Position numbers and translations under genes: made by a program. DNA of 12,615 nt from Rhodoferax sp. Lineage in GTDB: Bacteria > Pseudomonadota > Gammaproteobacteria > Burkholderiales > Burkholderiaceae_C. Position 1 is the stretch's first letter. Every line of letters starts with the position of its first letter. The notes beneath the pieces are model-generated. The model made no database searches, had not been told where the DNA came from, and was given only the letters and a program-made list of their open reading frames with translations. Of this stretch, positions 4,635 through 12,615 are shown piece after piece. The DNA lies in contig JAUXQA010000353.1 of NCBI GenBank assembly GCA_030683195.1, forward strand, positions 1 to 12,615. The letters are read 5' to 3'.

Positions 4635-7081
4635 CAGGCCAGCGGCTGAACGCCCCAGATGTCGTCGGCATACCCACGGATGGTGCGGTCTGACGAGAAG
4701 GGGCCCATACCCGCAACATTAAAGATGGCGCTGCGGGTCCAGTCGGCAGGCCGACGGTAGAGTGCATCCACCTTGTCTTGGCATGCACAGTAGTCCTCAA
4801 AATCGGCCAGCAGCTGGTAGTGGTCGGAGCCCAGCAGCGCGTTCACCACATCCCGGTAGCGATCAGGCTCTTCGGGGGAGAACGCACCCTCCGCAATTCG
4901 GTCAATGGCACACTTCAGGTCAAAATTGGCATCGTAGTAACTGCGCGGCTGATAGCCGTAATTGCGCAGGTCAACGACTTTTTCAGCCCGATTGCCGAAC
5001 ACAAATAGATGGTCCAGCCCCACGTTCTCGGCAATCTCGATGTTGGCACCATCCCAGGTGCCAATGGTCAGCGCGCCATTGAGGGCGAACTTCATGTTGC
5101 CAGTGCCCGAGGCTTCGGTCCCGGCGGTTGAAATTTGCTCTGACAAATCGGAGCCCGGGATGATGACTTCTGCCAGAGACACCCGGTAATTGGGGATGAA
5201 CACCACCCGCAGCAGCATCCCGACACGTGGATCGTTGTTGACCACGCGTGCCACGTCGTTGATGAGGCGAATGATCAGTTTGGCCATGTAATAGGCCGAC
5301 GCCGCCTTGCCAGCAAAGATCACGGTCCGGGGCACCCAGTCAGCGTGGGGTTGGGCCAATATGCGTTGGTAGCGGCTGATGACGTGCAGAACATTGAGCA
5401 ACTGGCGCTTGTACTCGTGCACCCGCTTGACCTGCACGTCAAAGAGGCTTTGAGGGTCCACTTTGACGCCTGGGCAAGTCAGCATCAAATCAGCCAGCCG
5501 GTTCTTGTTGGCTTGCTTGGCCTGACGAAAAGCCTCCTGAAACCCGGGTTCGTCCGCCCACTGGCGCAGCCGGGCCAGTTGGTCCAAGTCACCCCGCCAT
5601 TGCGGTCCGATGCGGCTGTCAATCAGGCTCGACAAAGGCCGGTTTGCCTGCGATAACCAGCGCCGTGGCGTGATGCCGTTGGTCTTGTTGCAAAAGCGTT
5701 CAGGGTACATCTGCACAAAATCGGAAAAGATGGTGTCTTGCATCAATTGGCTGTGCAGGGCCGACACGCCATTGACCTTGTGACTGGCCAGCACCGACAG
5801 GTGGGCCATCCGGACTCGTCGCACACCCCGTTCCTCGATGAGTGAAATGCGGCGAAGCAAGGCGTGGTCCTCGGGGAAACGGCTGTGCACTTCGGTCAAA
5901 AAACGGGCATTGATGTCGTAAATCAAACCCATGTGGCGGGGCAGGATACGCGTCAGCAAGTCCACCGGCCAAGTTTCGAGCGCCTCTTCCATCAGGGTGT
6001 GATTGGTGTACGAAAAAATGCGGGTGCACAGCGCCCAAGCGGGCTCCCAAGCTACATGATGCTCGTCCAGGAGCAGGCGCATCAACTCCGGTATGGCCAG
6101 AGCGGGGTGGGTGTCGTTCAGGTGAATAGCCACTTTGTCGGCCAGTTGCGTGAAGTCGGGTCGGCTTTTGAGGTGCCGTCGCAGAATGTCCTGCAAGGAG
6201 GCACTCACAAAAAAATACTCCTGGCGCAAGCGCAGCTCGCGCCCATGTTCGGTGCGGTCATCCGGATACAGCACGCGCGTCACGTTTTCCGAGACGTTCT
6301 TGGCCTCCACGGCCTGAATGTAATCACCCCGGTTGAAGGCATCGAGATTGACTCCCCCACTGGCACGCGCCGACCACAGCCGCATGGTAGCCACACTGCG
6401 CATCTGGTGGCCGGGCACACCGCTGTCATAGGCTGTGGCGATCACGTCCTCGGTGTCTTGCCACAAAGAGTGCCCGTTCTGCGGCACCAGTCGCCCGCCA
6501 AAGCGGACGGTGTAGCTGAATTCGGGCCGCATGAACTCCCACGGATAACCGTTGACCAGCCAGTAGTCCGGCTCCTCCACCTGCTGACCATGGTCTATAC
6601 GCTGGGCAAACATGCCGTATTCGTAGCGAATGCCATAGCCCATGCCCGGCAGGCCAAGAGCGGCCATGGAGTCCATGAAGCAAGCCGCCAAGCGACCCAG
6701 GCCACCGTTGCCCAAGCCGGCATCAGGCTCCAGATCACACAGGGCATCGAGGCTAACCCCAAGGAGAGCGCAGGCCTCACGAACCGGCTCGTCCACATCA
6801 ATGGCCAGAATGGCATTGGTCAAGGCCCGCCCGGTGAGGAACTCCATGGAGAAGTAATACACCCGCTTGGCGTCCTGGTCTTCAGCCTCGGCCAGTGACT
6901 CGCGCCAACGGTTCATGATGCGGTCCCGGACCACATGAAAAATCGCAAACAACCAATCTCGCTGGGTAGCCGACCGGGAGTCCTTGCCCACTGCGTACAC
7001 CAGCCGATTAACAATGGACCGCTGCAAGGCTTCCACCGTATTGGTGGGTTTGTCATACTCAAAAACAGGGGAGGAATTCAT
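4634..7081 (-). CDS. glgP: Glycogen/starch/alpha-glucan phosphorylase (GT35)
   Basis: Cytoplasmic PLP-dependent enzyme that phosphorolyses alpha-1,4 chain ends of glycogen to glucose-1-phosphate. At 815 residues it has the normal length for bacterial GlgP and no gaps. Visible family blocks include YYFSMEFLTGRAL near residues 75-87, GNGGLGRLAACFMDS, the mid-region HLNDTHPALAIPELMRL, NKTNGITPRRWL, KRVHEYKRQLLN, and the PLP site GTGNMKFALNGALTIGT with the cofactor lysine at K664. The start at 7081 is backed by AAGGAG (7092-7087) 5 nt upstream. It is last in the glg operon, 14 nt after glgA, and is followed by a short hairpin rather than a strong terminator. Its product feeds glycolysis or can return to ADP-glucose through GlgC. 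The family is certain; preference for glycogen over maltodextrin is inferred from operon context. Confidence 0.97.
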   Translation of the reverse strand: MNSSPVFEYDKPTNTVEALQRSIVNRLVYAVGKDSRSATQRDWLFAIFHVVRDRIMNRWRESLAEAEDQDAKRVYYFSMEFLTGRALTNAILAIDVDEPVREACALLGVSLDALCDLEPDAGLGNGGLGRLAACFMDSMAALGLPGMGYGIRYEYGMFAQRIDHGQQVEEPDYWLVNGYPWEFMRPEFSYTVRFGGRLVPQNGHSLWQDTEDVIATAYDSGVPGHQMRSVATMRLWSARASGGVNLDAFNRGDYIQAVEAKNVSENVTRVLYPDDRTEHGRELRLRQEYFFVSASLQDILRRHLKSRPDFTQLADKVAIHLNDTHPALAIPELMRLLLDEHHVAWEPAWALCTRIFSYTNHTLMEEALETWPVDLLTRILPRHMGLIYDINARFLTEVHSRFPEDHALLRRISLIEERGVRRVRMAHLSVLASHKVNGVSALHSQLMQDTIFSDFVQMYPERFCNKTNGITPRRWLSQANRPLSSLIDSRIGPQWRGDLDQLARLRQWADEPGFQEAFRQAKQANKNRLADLMLTCPGVKVDPQSLFDVQVKRVHEYKRQLLNVLHVISRYQRILAQPHADWVPRTVIFAGKAASAYYMAKLIIRLINDVARVVNNDPRVGMLLRVVFIPNYRVSLAEVIIPGSDLSEQISTAGTEASGTGNMKFALNGALTIGTWDGANIEIAENVGLDHLFVFGNRAEKVVDLRNYGYQPRSYYDANFDLKCAIDRIAEGAFSPEEPDRYRDVVNALLGSDHYQLLADFEDYCACQDKVDALYRRPADWTRSAIFNVAGMGPFSSDRTIRGYADDIWGVQPLA

Positions 7082-7086
7082 GGCAA

Positions 7087-7092
7087 CTCCTT
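7087..7092 (-). promoter_or_regulatory. Ribosome binding site of glgP
   Basis: AAGGAG on the minus strand, 5 nt before the glgP ATG and lying in the 14-nt gap after the glgA stop. It is the best Shine-Dalgarno match in the operon and fixes the glgP start. Confidence 0.85.
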
Positions 7093-7095
7093 GAC

Positions 7096-8598
7096 TTAAA
7101 CAGCACGGGTAGGCAACTGGGCTCCGGGCCTCAGAGATTGGTAAATAGCCAGGTAATGTTGAGCAGCAGCTAACCAGTCAAATCGCAGCCCCATGGCGTG
7201 CCGCTGAACTGCAGCCCATTCATCCGGCCGCCGAAAAAGGACCATGGCGCGGCGAACAGCACTGAGCAGTCCATCGGCGGTCAGGTCATCAAACACAAAC
7301 CCGGTGGCGCTGCCGTCGTCCAGGTTTTCCAGCGTGCAGTCCACCACCGTGTCGGCCAGTCCCCCCACACGCCGCACCAAGGGCAAGGTGCCGTAGCGCA
7401 AACCATACAACTGGGTCAAGCCGCAGGGCTCGAATGCGGAAGGCACCAAAATCACATCGGCGCCAGCCATCACGGTATGGGAGCTGGCTTCGTCGTAGCC
7501 GATGCGGACACCCACCTGCCCGGGGTACTGGATGGACGCATCGACGAGCGACTGCTCCAGCGCCCCATCGCCCTGGCCCAGCAAGGCGAGTTGCCCGCCA
7601 CGCCGAACCAGTTCAGTCAGCACCTGGGGCACCAAATGAAGGCCCTTTTGCTCCGTCAAGCGGCTCACGACACCGAACACCAGGGCCTGCGCGCGCGGCG
7701 CCAGCCCAAAGCGTATCTGCAGGTCCCGTTTGGCGAGCGCCTTGTCCGCCAAATTGCCTGTGTCATAGCGGTTAGGCAATAAGGCATCCGTGGCCGGACT
7801 CCAGACCTGGTAATCCACACCGTTGAGGATGCCGGACAGCGAAGTTGCCCGAGCGCGCAAAAGGCCATCAAGCCCATGCCCCTGCTGTGGCATCGTGATT
7901 TCCCTGGCGTAAGTCGGGCTGACGGTGGTGATGCGGTCGGCATATTGAATGGCGGCCTTCATGAACGAGATCTGGCCGAAAAACTCCAACCCATTCATGT
8001 CAAAGTAACTCTCAGGCAGGCCCAATTGCACAAACTCAGCCCCGGGGAAATTGCCCTGATAAGCCAGGTTGTGGATGGTGAAGACGGTCAAGGGCTTGTC
8101 ACGGCCCGCGTCGGCAAAAGCGCGAATATAGGCTGGAGCCAGACCCGCATGCCAGTCATGGCAGTGAATGACATCAGGCACCCAGTGCGGATCAAGCCCC
8201 TGACCCAACGCGGCAGCAGCCCAGCCCAACGCGGAAAACCGCAGGGCGTTGTCGCTCCAGTCTTGGCCATCCGGTCCCACATACGGATTGCCTCTGCGCT
8301 GATAGAGGTCTGGCGCCAAGACGAGGTAGACCGGTAGTTCAAAGCCGGGCAAGGTGGCCAAAGCCAGGTCGGCTGCCGGCAGGGCGGGAGCCGCGCCCCA
8401 CGGCACTCTTCCACCAGGCAACTGAGCCACGTTGGACAGCGACGTTGCTTCAGCCAGCAGCTCCGCAAAGCCGGGCATCAACAGTCGGACATCACACCCC
8501 AAGGCTTTCAGCGCGGGTGGCAAACCAGCGCCAACGTCCGCCAAGCCACCGGTTTTCACAAACGGGAAAAGCTCGGCACAGACATACAGAACTTTCAT
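7096..8598 (-). CDS. glgA: Glycogen synthase, ADP-glucose dependent (GT5)
   Basis: Transfers glucose from ADP-glucose to the non-reducing end of alpha-1,4-glucan in the cytoplasm. At 500 residues it is slightly longer than the E. coli enzyme (477). The N-terminal Rossmann domain begins MKVLYVCAELFPFVKTGGLADV, with the ADP-glucose-binding K15 of the KTGGL motif. HCHDWHAGLAP, FTIHNLAYQG and GILNGVDYQVWSP mark the donor/acceptor cleft. The C-terminal domain has VSRLTEQKGLHL and PSAFEPCGLTQLYGLRYG with catalytic E390. The ATG at 8598 overlaps the glgC stop (ATGA), and AGGAG (8608-8604) lies 5 nt upstream inside glgC, so translation is coupled to glgC. Supply of ADP-glucose and its polymerisation are thus made from one message. 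No anomalies seen. Confidence 0.98.
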   Translation of the reverse strand: MKVLYVCAELFPFVKTGGLADVGAGLPPALKALGCDVRLLMPGFAELLAEATSLSNVAQLPGGRVPWGAAPALPAADLALATLPGFELPVYLVLAPDLYQRRGNPYVGPDGQDWSDNALRFSALGWAAAALGQGLDPHWVPDVIHCHDWHAGLAPAYIRAFADAGRDKPLTVFTIHNLAYQGNFPGAEFVQLGLPESYFDMNGLEFFGQISFMKAAIQYADRITTVSPTYAREITMPQQGHGLDGLLRARATSLSGILNGVDYQVWSPATDALLPNRYDTGNLADKALAKRDLQIRFGLAPRAQALVFGVVSRLTEQKGLHLVPQVLTELVRRGGQLALLGQGDGALEQSLVDASIQYPGQVGVRIGYDEASSHTVMAGADVILVPSAFEPCGLTQLYGLRYGTLPLVRRVGGLADTVVDCTLENLDDGSATGFVFDDLTADGLLSAVRRAMVLFRRPDEWAAVQRHAMGLRFDWLAAAQHYLAIYQSLRPGAQLPTRAV

Positions 8599-9866
8599 GC
8601 AAGCTCCTGGTTCAATGCTGCCAGCATGGGGCCTGTCACGAGCGCCACCCCACCTGGGCTGAGATGGAAGCGCCGGGCATCCTCTTCGGCGTCAAACCCG
8701 ATACTCATGCCCGGTGGAATCCGGCACCCCTCATCAACCACCACCTTGCGCAGCCGGGAGTGCTGGCCCACATCGGCCCCGGGCAGGATGACGGACTCCT
8801 CGACGTTGCTGTAAGAGTGAATTTTGACGCCCGTGAACAAGACCGAACGCCGAACCGATGCGCCAGAAATAATGCAACCGCTGGACACCAGGGAGTCCAC
8901 GGCCATGCCCCGGCGGCCGTCATCGTCAAATACAAACTTGGCGGGCGGCGAAGTGGGCTGGTAAGTCCAGATCGGCCAATCGGTGTCGTACAAATCCAAT
9001 TCGGGCGTGGTGGCGGTCAGGTCAATATTGCTGGCCCAATAGGCATCGACCGTTCCCACATCGCGCCAATAGGACGGCGCATCAGGCCCTGTTTGCACGC
9101 AAGACAAGTCAAACGAATGCGCCATGGCGTCCCCACGCGCCACCATGGCCGGAATCAGGTCTTTGCCGAAGTCGTGGCTGGAGGATGGGTCCTGCAGATC
9201 AGCCGCCAGAGCCGAAAACAGGTATTCAGCATTGAACACATACACCCCCATGCTGGCCAACACTTTGCCCGGATGCCCCGGCATGGGTTGCGGGTTTTGC
9301 GGCTTCTCATCAAACCGGGTGATGCGCCGAGTGGTGTCCACGGTCATGACACCAAAGGCTGAGGCCTCTGCCAAAGGCACCTCAATGCAGGCCACTGTGC
9401 ATTGGCCGCCCTGCGCCACATGGTCTTCAATCAGGCTGGCATAGTTCATTTTGTAAACATGATCACCCGCCAGAATCAAAATGAATTTGGGTTCGTGCTC
9501 GCGCAAGATGTCAATGTTTTGAAACACTGCATCTGCCGTGCCCCGGTACCAGGACGCTTCGTCCACCCGCTGCTGCGCAGGCAGCAAATCAATGAACTCG
9601 TTGACTTCGTTGCGCAAAAATGACCAGCCATGCTGCAAGTGACGCAGCAAGCTGTGGGACTTGTACTGGGTCAATACGCCAATGCGGTGGACACCCGAGT
9701 TCACGCAGTTCGACAACACAAAGTCAACGATCCGGAACTTCCCCCCAAAGTGCACGGCCGGCTTGGCGCAGTTCTCGGTGAGGGCATGCAAGCGTGAACC
9801 CCGCCCCCCTGCCAGCACGAGCGCAATGGTTCGGCGAACCGGGCGGTGGTGGGCTGTGTTCCTCAT
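8595..9866 (-). CDS. glgC: Glucose-1-phosphate adenylyltransferase (ADP-glucose pyrophosphorylase)
   Basis: Makes ADP-glucose from ATP and glucose-1-phosphate, the committed step of bacterial glycogen synthesis. The 423-residue product is close in length to E. coli GlgC (431). Visible: nucleotide loop LVLAGGRGSRL (17-26), AKPAVHFGGKFR (34-45), WYRGTADAV, catalytic-region LAGDHVYK (D135), glucose-1-phosphate-binding RFDEKP (K188), SSHDFGKDLIP, and a C-terminal beta-helix ending AEEDARRF. ATG at 9866 is chosen because it matches the E. coli N-terminus and has GAGG 7 nt upstream; the frame is open to 9977 but that part lacks family similarity. The activator region reads LTENCAKP where E. coli has LTNKRAKP, so the fructose-1,6-bisphosphate lysine K39 is replaced by N32 and the next Arg by Cys. 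Regulation by a different effector is likely but untested. 32 nt follow malQ. Confidence 0.97.
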   Translation of the reverse strand: MRNTAHHRPVRRTIALVLAGGRGSRLHALTENCAKPAVHFGGKFRIVDFVLSNCVNSGVHRIGVLTQYKSHSLLRHLQHGWSFLRNEVNEFIDLLPAQQRVDEASWYRGTADAVFQNIDILREHEPKFILILAGDHVYKMNYASLIEDHVAQGGQCTVACIEVPLAEASAFGVMTVDTTRRITRFDEKPQNPQPMPGHPGKVLASMGVYVFNAEYLFSALAADLQDPSSSHDFGKDLIPAMVARGDAMAHSFDLSCVQTGPDAPSYWRDVGTVDAYWASNIDLTATTPELDLYDTDWPIWTYQPTSPPAKFVFDDDGRRGMAVDSLVSSGCIISGASVRRSVLFTGVKIHSYSNVEESVILPGADVGQHSRLRKVVVDEGCRIPPGMSIGFDAEEDARRFHLSPGGVALVTGPMLAALNQELA

Positions 9867-9898
9867 GAGAAAACCTCGCAGTAGAAATGACGCTGTGG

Positions 9899-11434
9899 TC
9901 AGGTGTTCATCGGCAGGTTGCGACCATGGGCGCGGGTGAGTGCGGCGAGTCGTTGCGCGGGTTCGGGCTCCACCCAACGCCAGTCAAAACGCCATTCCCA
10001 ACACCCCAACGCCACCCCGGGGGTGTTCATGCGGTGCGCCCCATCCAGGCCCAATACATCCTGAAAAGGGAAAATTACCATGCTGGCCACAGACTGGGAT
10101 AGCGATTGCATCAAGGCCCAGTGAATCTCTGTGTCCACTTGAGGTCCGAGATAGGCGCGTGCGGCTTCGCGCTCCGGATCACTGGCACCCAGCCACCAAC
10201 CCACTGAGGTATTGTTGTCATGCGTGCCGGTGTAAGCGACTGTTTGAACTTCAAAATTGTGGGGCAAATAGGGGTTTGCCGAGGTGTCGCCAAAGGCAAA
10301 CTGCATCACCCGCATGCCGGGAAAACCACAGGCCTCCCGCAGGGCGCTTACAGCCGGGGTGATGATCCCAAGGTCTTCGGCGATGATGGGCAGGGGAATG
10401 CCTTGGCGCTGTTGAACACGGGCGGTCGCGAGCGCATCAAACAAAGCCTGACCGGGCCCTGGGCGCCAGCAACCAGCGACTGCAGTGGGTTGCTCCGCAG
10501 GAATCTCCCAACAAGACTCAAACCCGCGAAAGTGATCGAGACGAACAACATCCACCAAGGCCAGCAGATGGTTCAACCGGTCCTTCCACCACGCAAAGCC
10601 GTCGTCTGCCATCACGTCCCACCGGTACACAGGATTGCCCCAGCGTTGACCGGTGCTGCTGAAGTAGTCGGGCGGCACCCCTGCCACGGCCGTAGGCTCC
10701 CCGAGGGCATCCAAAAAAAACTGGCTCTGGTTGAGCCACACATCGGCGCTGTGATGGGCCACAAAGATGGGCGCATCGCCCATGATCTGGACACCACGCG
10801 CATGCGCGTAGTCCCGCAAGCGCTGCCACTGCACGCTGAAGCGCCATTGAATAAAACTGTAAAACCCGAGATCATCGGTCATGGATGGTGCCGCTTCGGC
10901 CAAAGCCGCCGGCTCGCCTTGGGCCAGCCTAACAGGCCATTGGGTCCAGGGTTGACCATGGCGCATGTCAAACGCCATGAAGAACGCATAAGCCTCCAAC
11001 CAACGCGCCTCCTGCTGTCGAAAGTTTTCGAATTCGTCCCAACCGGCATGAGGTGCAGCGCTCAAAAACCCTTGCCAGGCCTCACGCAATCGCGCCATGC
11101 GGTAGGGCATCACGTGTTCAAAATCGCAATGATCCAAATTGAAAACGGGAGGCGCCCGAGGCGCCAGCCAACCCAGGCGCATCAGCTCGTCCAGATCCAC
11201 CAGCATCGGATTGCCTGCAAATGTGGAGGGGCTGTGATAGGGCGAGTTGCCTGGCCCAACGGGAGAGAGCGGCAAGATTTGCCACAGGCGCTGCCCGGCC
11301 GACACCAACCAATCGACAAAGTGATAGGCCTCGGCACCCAAATCACCGGAGCCATGGGCACCAGGCAAGGAGGTGATGTGCAGCAGAATGCCGCTCGTGC
11401 GTTGCGAGAAAATGGGAGCATTGGCAAAGTTCAT
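9899..11434 (-). CDS. malQ: 4-alpha-glucanotransferase (amylomaltase, GH77)
   Basis: Cytoplasmic disproportionating enzyme that moves alpha-1,4-glucan segments between maltodextrins, joining short products of debranching into chains GlgP can use. It has 511 residues, usual for bacterial MalQ without an extra N-terminal domain. Family blocks: GILLHITSLPG (15-25), GNSPYHSPSTFAGNPMLV (62-79), GDAPIFVAHHSADVW, the nucleophile D300 in VRLDHFRG, acid/base E353 in IAEDLG, and transition-state D406 in GTHDNNT. The start at 11434 is the natural one because GILLHITSLPG follows 14 residues later; no clear Shine-Dalgarno precedes it, and translation may be coupled to glgX, whose stop is 18 nt upstream. 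Embedding in the glg operon ties it to glycogen turnover rather than a maltose transport operon. Confidence 0.97.
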   Translation of the reverse strand: MNFANAPIFSQRTSGILLHITSLPGAHGSGDLGAEAYHFVDWLVSAGQRLWQILPLSPVGPGNSPYHSPSTFAGNPMLVDLDELMRLGWLAPRAPPVFNLDHCDFEHVMPYRMARLREAWQGFLSAAPHAGWDEFENFRQQEARWLEAYAFFMAFDMRHGQPWTQWPVRLAQGEPAALAEAAPSMTDDLGFYSFIQWRFSVQWQRLRDYAHARGVQIMGDAPIFVAHHSADVWLNQSQFFLDALGEPTAVAGVPPDYFSSTGQRWGNPVYRWDVMADDGFAWWKDRLNHLLALVDVVRLDHFRGFESCWEIPAEQPTAVAGCWRPGPGQALFDALATARVQQRQGIPLPIIAEDLGIITPAVSALREACGFPGMRVMQFAFGDTSANPYLPHNFEVQTVAYTGTHDNNTSVGWWLGASDPEREAARAYLGPQVDTEIHWALMQSLSQSVASMVIFPFQDVLGLDGAHRMNTPGVALGCWEWRFDWRWVEPEPAQRLAALTRAHGRNLPMNT

Positions 11435-11452
11435 GGATTGACTGCGAAGCGA

Positions 11453-12615
11453 TTACAGGGAGTTATTCACTCTCTGGACCAGTCCGACCACGGACGGCGC
11501 ATTGATCGAGACACGCTCACTGCAGTCCTTGGCGCCAAGCCAATCGGACTGTGGCAAGACAAGCGCGGCCGAACTGTCAAGCACCGACAACCAGCGCCCG
11601 GGCGGCAACGCAAAAATACCAGGCTCACGCTCAGCGTGCCAAAGCAACAGCCAACGTTCGGCAGCCGCATGAGTCGGCTCGGCAACCTCGATCAGACAAG
11701 CCAGGCTGCGGGACTGTGGATCGTCCCAATCGGAGGCCGTCATTGCTGACCCGTCAGGCTGACGCCATTGAATGTCAGCGGGTGAGTGCGGGCCAGCGCT
11801 GGCGTGCCCCTTAAACCACTGTGGGTGGCGCAACGCCGAGTGGGCCTGACGCAAATGAATCAGTCCCGCCACAAAGTCGATCAAGGGCTGATCCGCATCT
11901 GGCCAACCCAGCCAACTGATCTCGTTGTCCTGGCAATAGGCGTTGTTGTTGCCCCCCTGGGATTGGCCGATTTCATCGCCCGCGAGTAACTGGGGAATGC
12001 CTTGCGAACAAAACAAGGTTGACAGCAAGGCGCGCCGCCATTGCCCACGCAGCGCCTGCACCGCATCATCCGCTGTCGGCCCCTCAATTCCGGCGTTGGC
12101 GCTGAGGTTGTGGTGGTGGCCGTCATGGTTTCCTTCCCCGTTGGCCAGGTTGTGTTTGTGACGATAGGAGGTCAGGTCAGCCAGGGTCATGCCGTCATGG
12201 GCGGTGATGAGGTTGACACTGGCCAGCGGGCTGCGCCCGCCATCGTCAAAGTAGTCGCTGGAACCACACAGGCGGCGCGCAAAGTCACCCCGCGTGCAGT
12301 GAAAGCCCAACCAGAAGGAACGGCAAGTGTCTCGGAAGCGGTCATTCCACTCCAGCCAGCGCGCAGGAAACTGCCCCAATTGGTAACCCCCCGGCCCCAC
12401 ATCCCAAGGCTCGGCAATCAGCTTGACGCCCGCCAGAACAGGGTCTTGAGCGATGGCACCCAGAAGCGCTGTACCCGGGTTGAATTGATGCTGTAGCGCC
12501 GGGTCACGCCCCAGAGTTGTAGCCAGATCAAACCGGAAACCATCAACACCAAAAACCTCCACCCACCAGCGCAGGCTGTCCATCACCATCTGCACGGCGC
12601 AGGGCTGGGTGAGGT
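11453..12615 (-). CDS. glgX: Glycogen debranching enzyme GlgX (isoamylase-type, GH13), 5' end outside window
   Basis: Hydrolyses alpha-1,6 branches of phosphorylase-limit dextrin, releasing short maltodextrins that MalQ can recycle. About 387 C-terminal residues are present; the N-terminal CBM48 domain and first half of the barrel lie past the right edge. Visible GH13 sites are the nucleophile in GVDGFRFDLA, the acid/base Glu in LIAEPWDVGPGGY, and the third Asp in NLITAHDG. The isoamylase-type stretch ending LSANAGIEGPT, plus LLAGDEIGQSQGGNNNAYCQDN, is typical of GlgX/TreX proteins. The frame is open to the window edge, and a GTG at 12595 is internal, not a start. A C-terminal beta domain follows the barrel. 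It is the first visible gene of the glg operon. Confidence 0.96.
   Translation of the reverse strand, partial: LTQPCAVQMVMDSLRWWVEVFGVDGFRFDLATTLGRDPALQHQFNPGTALLGAIAQDPVLAGVKLIAEPWDVGPGGYQLGQFPARWLEWNDRFRDTCRSFWLGFHCTRGDFARRLCGSSDYFDDGGRSPLASVNLITAHDGMTLADLTSYRHKHNLANGEGNHDGHHHNLSANAGIEGPTADDAVQALRGQWRRALLSTLFCSQGIPQLLAGDEIGQSQGGNNNAYCQDNEISWLGWPDADQPLIDFVAGLIHLRQAHSALRHPQWFKGHASAGPHSPADIQWRQPDGSAMTASDWDDPQSRSLACLIEVAEPTHAAAERWLLLWHAEREPGIFALPPGRWLSVLDSSAALVLPQSDWLGAKDCSERVSINAPSVVGLVQRVNNSL

Noticed and set aside
5864..6898. 344-codon plus-strand open frame opposite glgP
   Set aside because: It is a shadow of the glgP frame: no family motif, biased composition, and glgP is complete and conserved across the same span.
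8445..9362. 305-codon plus-strand open frame opposite glgA/glgC
   Set aside because: Antisense to conserved enzyme cores with no recognisable domain.
9867..9977. Longer glgC start at 9977
   Set aside because: It would overlap the end of malQ and add a low-complexity segment absent from GlgC proteins; the ATG at 9866 has a ribosome site and matches the family N-terminus.
10220..11749. 509-codon plus-strand open frame opposite malQ and the end of glgX
   Set aside because: It is antisense to two well-supported genes, has no recognisable motif and is rich in His, Arg, Gln and Pro as expected for the complement of GC-rich coding sequence.

Overview
The window looks like chromosomal DNA of a betaproteobacterium, most likely Burkholderiales/Comamonadaceae (Rhodoferax-like). 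This is judged from its moderately high GC content, the protein-level character of the glycogen enzymes and two-component pair, and an MCP with a Comamonadaceae-style N-terminus; I could not run a database search. Every gene I can support is on the minus strand, so transcription runs from the right edge to the left edge. I see no tRNA, rRNA, CRISPR array, insertion sequence or phage gene.

Right two-thirds (12615 to 4634): a tightly packed glycogen operon in the order glgX (5' end outside the window), malQ, glgC, glgA, glgP. Gaps are 18 and 32 nt, a 4-nt ATGA overlap, and 14 nt. GlgC makes ADP-glucose, GlgA polymerises it, GlgP releases glucose-1-phosphate, GlgX debranches the limit dextrin and MalQ recycles short maltodextrins. 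The branching enzyme GlgB is absent and may lie beyond the right edge. The GlgC activator region differs from E. coli at the position of the fructose-1,6-bisphosphate lysine.

Middle (4633 to 2380): an 81-nt gap holds a promoter-like sequence overlaid by three 11-bp-phased TTTA(C/A) repeats, resembling an OmpR/CpxR-family operator. It precedes an OmpR-family response regulator and its overlapping membrane histidine kinase. That pair ends in two tandem TTCG-loop intrinsic terminators.

Left (2347 to 1): a stand-alone receiver-domain protein starts about 32 nt after the last terminator T-run, and a methyl-accepting chemotaxis protein follows and runs off the left edge. The MCP reading frame carries an apparent 1-nt deletion near position 67/68, in the highly conserved signalling region. 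Three 11-bp tandem repeats cover the receiver gene's 3' end and stop codon.

Most of the window is well-known biology. I see no convincing evidence of a wholly undescribed system. The points worth a second look are the RR operator, the terminator/leader region before the orphan receiver, the MCP frameshift and the GlgC activator-site substitution.
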